Shown: positions 59,401-64,000 of the stretch, one piece after another | Layout of the letters: the number at the start of each line of letters is the position of its first letter | Numbering within the stretch: position 1 is the stretch's first letter | Assembly: GCA_037074705.1 (NCBI GenBank) | Contig: CM073591.1 | Coordinates: 165,304,032-165,368,031 of the forward strand | Reading direction: 5' to 3' | Length of the DNA: 64,000 bases | Source of the DNA: Zhengitettix transpicula | Lineage: Eukaryota > Arthropoda > Insecta > Orthoptera > Tetrigidae | Notes under the pieces: generated by a model | What the model was told of the DNA's origin: nothing | The model's database searches: none | Seen by the model: the letters and a program-made list of their open reading frames with translations, nothing else | Made by a program: the position numbers and the translations under genes

Positions 59401-62400
59401 GTAGCCCCCGCCAGAGCTCTCTGGGAAGGCTATGTTCTCCCCCCGGAACCATTACTTTTTTATTTTTTTTTTTTTTTAGGGCAACAGGCTACATGAGGGT
59501 AATCCACTATGGGCAACTCCCCTTTAATAGCATAGGAAGGGATTTGAAAGGGGGGATGCGGAAGGGTAGTGGAAGGTAGCCAAGGGTTAACTAGGGCCCC
59601 CGGGCTATGGTTTAAGGATCCTACTCGGCATTCGCCTAAAGAAATGCAGGGAAAACCCTAGAAAAACCTGCATCGGGTAGGTCGGGCATTTGGTACTTGT
59701 CCCACGCCCTTCCGATGACGGGAGAGGAGTTTGCTGTAGGGACGCAGCTTACCCCTCGCCATGCCTTGGCCTGCGAGATCAGCTGATGATCTGACGGAGG
59801 GTATTTATAACATGAAATGGAATGGTTCCGGCACTTCGCCTAGAAGATGACGACAGAGATTTTAGTCGTCGAAACGTCGCGTTTAAATATGCTACACCCG
59901 AGTGAATACCGAGAACTGTTTATCGAACAATTACACCGGGAAATACTTCCGTCTTTAATAGTGTTGGTTAAATTTGCATTTTATGGCAGATTTTATAATT
60001 TATGGTAAAATGTTTGAATCTTCTTGAGTTTTGACTGAAAGCTCATATCAACATTGGGGTGCAGATATATTCTTATCAAATGTAGCTCAGGTTAAACATT
60101 TTATCTGTACTTAACCTGTTTCACTATGAAATGACAGGCAACATTTGCATATATTCCATATAATGTCCAGAGGGTACTTATCAGTTGTATTTCACTAAGT
60201 GATTGATGTACCAATATCTGCTTTAATCACTGAAATGTTCTTGGAATAACGAGGAGCAGTGACCCATTGTCACAGATATTAGCAATCTGAGGCAATATAT
60301 TGGTCTGAGTAGGCTCTTTTTTTTATTTGATCAAAATTCATATCGCCAAAACTATTAAGTTAGAAATTCATAACCAATGATGCCACTTCAATTCCTGTTT
60401 TTCCACATAATTATTAAAATTTCTAGTCATAATGTCATGAATTTATTTATTCTGCTCTCTCTCATAATTACATTGAATTGGTAAGTTTGTTTGTGATTGG
60501 TCCTAAATATGTCACTTATAAATCATGCCTTAAAATTTATTGCATGTTGTATTAATCATCTCAACATTCTACTCTTCCCATTTCTTACCAAAAACATCAT
60601 TGTCAATCGATACATTCTCTATAGAAAAAACTCAGCAAATTCAATTTTGGGTCAGTAATCATTCTTATTTTTAATTGTCTATTATAGAATACAAGTCCCC
60701 ACAATATGAAAGGCTTGGTTTCAATTTGGTGAAGGAGCGCTTAGTGTCTCTTGGTTATCCTCAAGAGATTAGAGAGTTTGTTTATGATCCTTCATTCCCT
60801 GTAAGGTAAGATATTACTGAAATTAATTTATATGCATTTACATAAAACCTATCAATTCATATTTACTTTTAATTAACTATAATGTTTCCCCCAAAAATAA
60901 TAAAAATAAGTATCACTTTTTTTTGCAGGGGGTTATGGTTTGACACGCAATATGGAAATCTCTTGAAAGTGGATGCGTATGGCAATATTTTAGTTTGTGT
61001 CCATGGGTTTAATTTTTTAAAGCAGTAAGTACAACAGAAAATAACCTATTTTCTTGTAGTTTTAAAAATCATTGACATTGATTTGGAAACATTTATAGAA
61101 GCATTCTTATAATCCAATTAAAATTAGGTGGCTCCACTAGTAGTGTGATCTTGAATCTACTATTCAGAATGCTTAAAATGATGGTCAGGAGATGCAGTGT
61201 TGCCTAACAATTTCAGTGTACTGTTTTCAATAAACTGTATGTGTAGTGTGGCAGCAGTGAGTCACTCCACACTGAGAGCCCAATTGTTCTTTAATTTTAA
61301 CCTCATTATAGTGTATTCTATCGTCTGTATCATTAAGAAGAATAAGAGATGAAGAAGATGAAAAACTGAGTACAACAGAAATTGATCAAAAAAGAAGAAA
61401 ATACACAATGTGGAAGGAGATATGGATTCCTACAACTCTTCAGTTGGCAGGGATTCTGCATAAATGAATGACTCAAACTTGATCCTTCTTCCTTATTCTG
61501 TTGAAAGAAATAAACCATCTCCATTACTACAGCCAAGATCTCCCAAATAAACTGCAATTGAAATTACATATTTCAAGTAACTAAGTGTCACATTAACTTA
61601 TTTTTTGATTAGAATAAAATACTTTTTTACTGTAAAATTTTTCTCTAACTGCTTCAAACAAGTTAATAACCAGATATTTGATACTGCCTTTAACACCTAT
61701 ATGGGCTAGGTAGACTTTCATGCTTTCTCTGATTAGAAATTGTTAACCTGGTTCAGGTACATTGATGTTATATTCAAGGTGTCAACACATGAAGGCAATA
61801 CATGTCCTAGTTTCTCATACTTTGTAACCTCCTTATGAACTCACTTCCAAGCCAGCACCAACATTTGGATTGTTTTAAAATTATGTTGTACTTTCTACCT
61901 CTATCTGCAGCAAACCACCTACAGCAGCTTTATCATTAACCATTTCTCACCCTTCTAATATGAAACACTACTATATAGTATAATCATGTGTTCTGACATA
62001 TACTTAACTTTTGCCAGTGTGGCCAATTTAATGATAAATTATCCAATGTCTTAATTTAAAGCAAATATCTCACAAAGTCCTAAATCCTGGTCATCAACTT
62101 AATATAATATCCTACCAAATTCAAAGATTGAATATACCCCTGATTGTTTCTAAATTTCAGGCTAACAGAAAGTCAGTTATTTTGCTTGACCAGCATTGAA
62201 TTGTAAACCAACACTATGGACCAACTTCAAAAGGGTAGCCTTCAGACATCAGCCTCACCGCAACATTCTTGTCTGCTATTGCACCCCATCCTCATAAATT
62301 GCCCATCCTTGCACATATGCATAAAGATATAGACAATGCTTAGAAAAATATTCATAAGGTTAAACATGTGGTGAAAGTAAAACCAGAGACTGCAACTTCA

Positions 62401-64000
62401 TCCACACATTTTTTCCCACAATCCTATGATACCACCCAATCATTTTGTTGTGAATGATTGTGTATATACATGCAGGTGTTTAATTTTGTTTATTGAATAA
62501 AATTGTGAAAGTGCTGTTTATTGGGTATAGGTAATTAATAATTGGACTATTTAGAAATACATATCTGAAAAGACAAATTAGTAATTATTATTTACAAAAT
62601 GTTGGATACACAGTACCCTCAGGTTGTTGGTAGGAAAGTAATAAGAGAGAAGAGTTCCTTACTTTTTTAAGAAAAATAGTGAAAGCAGAAAAAAATTATT
62701 TATTTATTAGTTATAAGGTATGTTATTTCTACATTTTGAGCATCTCTGCTGCAACTTGCATATTTAGATTTTAGTGCTATTATAAGTACCTTGATTGTTG
62801 ATTTAAAATTCCTATACATTAATTTTATTTATTTTGATAGACACTATAAAAGACAAAAATTAAATCATTTGTGTATGTTTTTCTGAAGAAAAAAAAATAC
62901 AGTTGTCAGTTAGTATTGTTAGCATGAAAGAAGATCCTATGATAAACTGTTGCCAGTATTTTGTACTTTTTAGTTCCCAGGTTTATGAATTATATCCTAA
63001 CAAGTTCCTACAACTGGATGAATCTCGTGTTTATGTTCTGAACACACTGTTCAACTTGCCAGAAACATACCTATTAGCATGCCTCATAGATTTTTTTACA
63101 AATTCTCCACAATATTCAAGGTAAGGGATAAATGTCAAAGAAATAAATATTCAATTTTTTACATTGATTTATAATATTCGATCATTTTTCATCTTTTTAA
63201 TTAAGGGAAAAGACTGGAGTCAAAGGTGGTGAACTTTTCATGTCCTATAAGTCTATATTTCAAGATGTTCGCAATGCTGTTGATTGGGTGCACATTCAGG
63301 TAATTACAACTTTTAGAAAAATAATGTTTTCTTAACATTTCTTCTGTATTGTGGAAAATTATATTATCAAACCAGAAAACCATATGAACAAACTATTAAT
63401 TTGAAATTATAAAATATAAAATGTCTGTTTAAAAGTATACTAATTCGATAAATAAATAGTCAAATAACGGACAAAATAAAGTAAATACCACACAATGTTT
63501 CTGAAATCCTTGTTGCTTTTGTCAGGTTATTCAAACACTTAAGAGCCATAATAATGGCACCGCAACAAACAAGGTGACAAACTCAAAAGCAAAACAATAA
63601 CCTTTTTAAAATGTTGTAGCCTTGCATTTGAGTTTGTCATCTGGTTTGTGCTGTGTGTCATTATTTCAGTTTCTGAATTTTTAAATCATCTGATGAAAGC
63701 AAAAAGGATTACAGAAACATGTGGTATTTACCATATGTAATTCCAAAGGTAACCCAAAAAAATATTTAGAGAAACCATGTCTATTTTTATCCATTTTATT
63801 AAATTCATGTTGGAATTATGGGTGGTTATTGCTCTATATACATTTATTCATGATGAATTATTAATTACAATATTTTCACAGGGAGATTTAAAATCAGAAA
63901 CAATCAAGAACCTTGATGAATATGTCAAAAAAGATGAAAGATTACCAATGTTTTTAGCACGGATAAGGGAAAGTGGTGCAAAAGTTTTTCTTCTGACTAA
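56362..64000 (+). CDS. NT5C2: Cytosolic purine 5'-nucleotidase (cN-II), N-terminal part, six exons, open at both ends
   Basis: Function (family knowledge): a cytosolic HAD-superfamily phosphatase that hydrolyses 6-hydroxypurine nucleotides (IMP, GMP, XMP) to nucleosides, works as a tetramer and is allosterically activated by ATP-type effectors. Seen: exons 56362-56435, 60688-60805, 60929-61024, 62974-63120, 63206-63299 and 63882-64000 join without any frame break. They give about 215 residues that follow the family closely. HAD motif I, GFDMDYT, holds both catalytic aspartates. Other family blocks are [53 protein letters not shown] and KVFLLT, where T is the motif II residue at the last bases of the window. 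Introns are 4252, 123, 1949, 85 and 582 bp, all GT-AG. The start codon and first exon(s) are missing and the rest of the enzyme lies beyond 64000. The intron between 56435 and 60688 carries a nested repeat composite, and that between 63299 and 63882 a fold-back element. Confidence 0.95.
58239..58345 (-). repeat. Left arm of a 107-114 bp inverted repeat with hammerhead-like motif
   Basis: Nearly the exact reverse complement of 59820-59933 (shared, on this strand: gataaacag, tctcggtattcactcgggtg, tagcatatttaaacgcgac, then gactaaaatctctgtcgtca, tcttctaggc, ggaaccatt). On the minus strand it holds GATGACGAC-AGAGATTTTA-GTCGTC-GAAA: a stable 6-bp hairpin followed by GAAA, arranged like helix II of a hammerhead. 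Confidence 0.9.
58349..58901 (-). mobile_element. Poly(A)-tailed retroposon, tandem copy 1
   Basis: A T-tract of about 22 bases (A-tail on the minus strand) followed by the full family body starting agggcaacaggctacatgag. The minus ORF ends [25 protein letters not shown]. Near its far end it carries an extra short hairpin (cctgcgaga...tctcgcagg, 58869-58891) that copy 2 lacks. The 12-mer cggaaccattac stands before the T-tract (58336) and again after the element (58902). Confidence 0.85.
58914..59443 (-). mobile_element. Poly(A)-tailed retroposon, tandem copy 2
   Basis: Same orientation and structure as copy 1. T-tract 58914-58936, then agggcaataggctacatgag. The minus ORF ends [25 protein letters not shown]. 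It is flanked by cggaaccattac at 58902 and 59444. It differs from copy 1 by scattered substitutions and by the missing terminal hairpin, so the two are not a recent exact duplication. Confidence 0.85.
59456..59772 (-). mobile_element. Poly(A)-tailed retroposon, tandem copy 3 (5' truncated)
   Basis: T-tract (with one A) then the family body from agggcaacaggctacatgag to gccttggcctg, where it stops about 220 bp short of the other copies. On its own (minus) strand this is a 5' truncation, typical of target-primed reverse transcription. It is followed by about 48 bp of other sequence before the right inverted arm. Confidence 0.85.
59820..59933 (+). repeat. Right arm of the inverted repeat with hammerhead-like motif
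   Basis: Partner of 58239-58345. The + strand reads GATGACGAC-AGAGATTTTA-GTCGTC-GAAACGTCGCG (59846-59880). The two bases that should open the conserved CTGATGA box are changed (AAGATGA), so it is a degenerate or divergent version. Confidence 0.9.
60688..60805 (+). CDS. NT5C2: NT5C2 exon: cap-side segment
   Basis: Acceptor ctattatag, donor gtaag|gtaaga. It encodes [20 protein letters not shown] and continues [19 protein letters not shown], with 38 full codons and split codons at both ends. It follows the vertebrate protein in length with no gap. Confidence 0.95.
60929..61024 (+). CDS. NT5C2: NT5C2 exon: core segment
   Basis: Acceptor ttttttgcag, donor agca|gtaagt. It encodes [20 protein letters not shown] then [11 protein letters not shown]; the YGNLLKVD block is highly characteristic of the family. 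It is separated from the previous exon by a 123-bp intron. Confidence 0.95.
62974..63120 (+). CDS. NT5C2: NT5C2 exon: nucleotide-binding region segment
   Basis: It encodes [12 protein letters not shown], then [20 protein letters not shown], then [17 protein letters not shown]. Two AGs lie close together. Only the first (tttttag, ending 62973) keeps the frame with the previous exon and gives the same length as vertebrate cN-II; the second (cccag, ending 62980) would shift the frame. Donor aag|gtaagg. Confidence 0.92.
63206..63299 (+). CDS. NT5C2: NT5C2 exon
   Basis: Acceptor taattaag, donor cag|gtaatt. It encodes [20 protein letters not shown] then [11 protein letters not shown]. The intron before it is only 85 bp. 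The acceptor has a short pyrimidine tract, but the frame and family match are clear. Confidence 0.93.
63481..63731. repeat. 250-bp fold-back element in NT5C2 intron
   Basis: The outer arms, about 47 bp (63481-63527 and 63687-63731), are imperfect inverted copies; inner arms (63565-63592 against 63622-63649, core gacaaactcaaa) pair as well, so most of the element can form one long hairpin. Each outer arm carries a hammerhead-like string: CTGATGA-N17-GAAAC on the + strand (63690-63718), and CTGACAA-N17-GAAAC on the minus strand (63497-63525). The arm sequence (cacaatgtttctg...cttgttgcttttgtcagg) is related to the Penelope-type ends at 12.1 and 54.9 kb. Confidence 0.75.
63882..64000 (+). CDS. 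NT5C2: NT5C2 exon, truncated by window end
   Basis: Acceptor tattttcacag, phase 0. It encodes [20 protein letters not shown], then [19 protein letters not shown], and breaks off two bases into the next codon (aa, expected Asn). The Thr at 63996-63998 is the HAD motif II residue. Confidence 0.95.

Noticed and set aside
1..64000. CRISPR arrays, bacterial operons, rRNA genes, telomeric TTAGG arrays
   Set aside because: None seen; the repeats present are microsatellites and mobile elements of animal type.

Overview
The window is animal nuclear DNA, almost certainly from an insect. It is AT-rich and gene-poor, with GT-AG introns, many decayed non-LTR, Penelope-like, LTR-like and hAT-like repeats, and long (TA)n tracts. 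No bacterial operon, CRISPR array, rRNA or intact tRNA gene was seen. The order of insect cannot be fixed from sequence alone.

The one gene that can be assigned with confidence lies on the + strand at the right end. Six exons (56362-56435, 60688-60805, 60929-61024, 62974-63120, 63206-63299 and 63882-64000) join in a continuous reading frame. They encode the N-terminal part of a cytosolic purine 5'-nucleotidase of the NT5C2 (cN-II) family, a HAD-superfamily IMP/GMP phosphatase. HAD motif I (DMDYT) is present, and the window stops at the motif II threonine. The exon upstream of 56362 was not found. A CpG-rich island at about 474-765, with a short ORF and a good GTAAGC donor of compatible phase, is a candidate distant promoter and first exon. 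If so, most of the window would be one or more very long introns; this is a hypothesis.

The rest is repeat-bearing non-coding DNA. From left to right: a tRNA-derived SINE head (6.4 kb); a reversed Jockey-like LINE fragment (7.9-8.85 kb); a purine-rich strand-asymmetric block (10.7-11.1 kb); a Penelope-type repeat end (12.05-12.14 kb); a small MITE (14.2-14.5 kb); an LTR-like fragment (16.55-16.9 kb); a hammerhead-ribozyme-like motif and a dispersed repeat (20.15-20.4 kb); a Penelope GIY-YIG endonuclease remnant (21.5 kb); four about 0.9-1.1 kb elements bounded by TG...CA-like ends, mostly within (TA)n tracts (24.7, 34.3, 48.0 and 52.6 kb); poly(A)-tailed retroposons in minus orientation (35.5-36.3, 44.2 and 58.3-59.8 kb); a + strand Jockey-like remnant (39.5-40.7 kb); two non-autonomous hAT-like elements in opposite orientation (45.4-46.1 and 47.2-47.8 kb); and a third LINE fragment abutting a second Penelope-type end (54.85-55.7 kb).

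The most unusual structures are: a set of hammerhead-like CTGANGA-N17-GAAAC motifs scattered over at least four loci; a composite in the first visible NT5C2 intron, where about 110-bp inverted arms carrying such a motif flank three head-to-tail retroposons, each preceded by the same 12-bp sequence; and a 250-bp fold-back element in another NT5C2 intron whose two arms carry related motifs.
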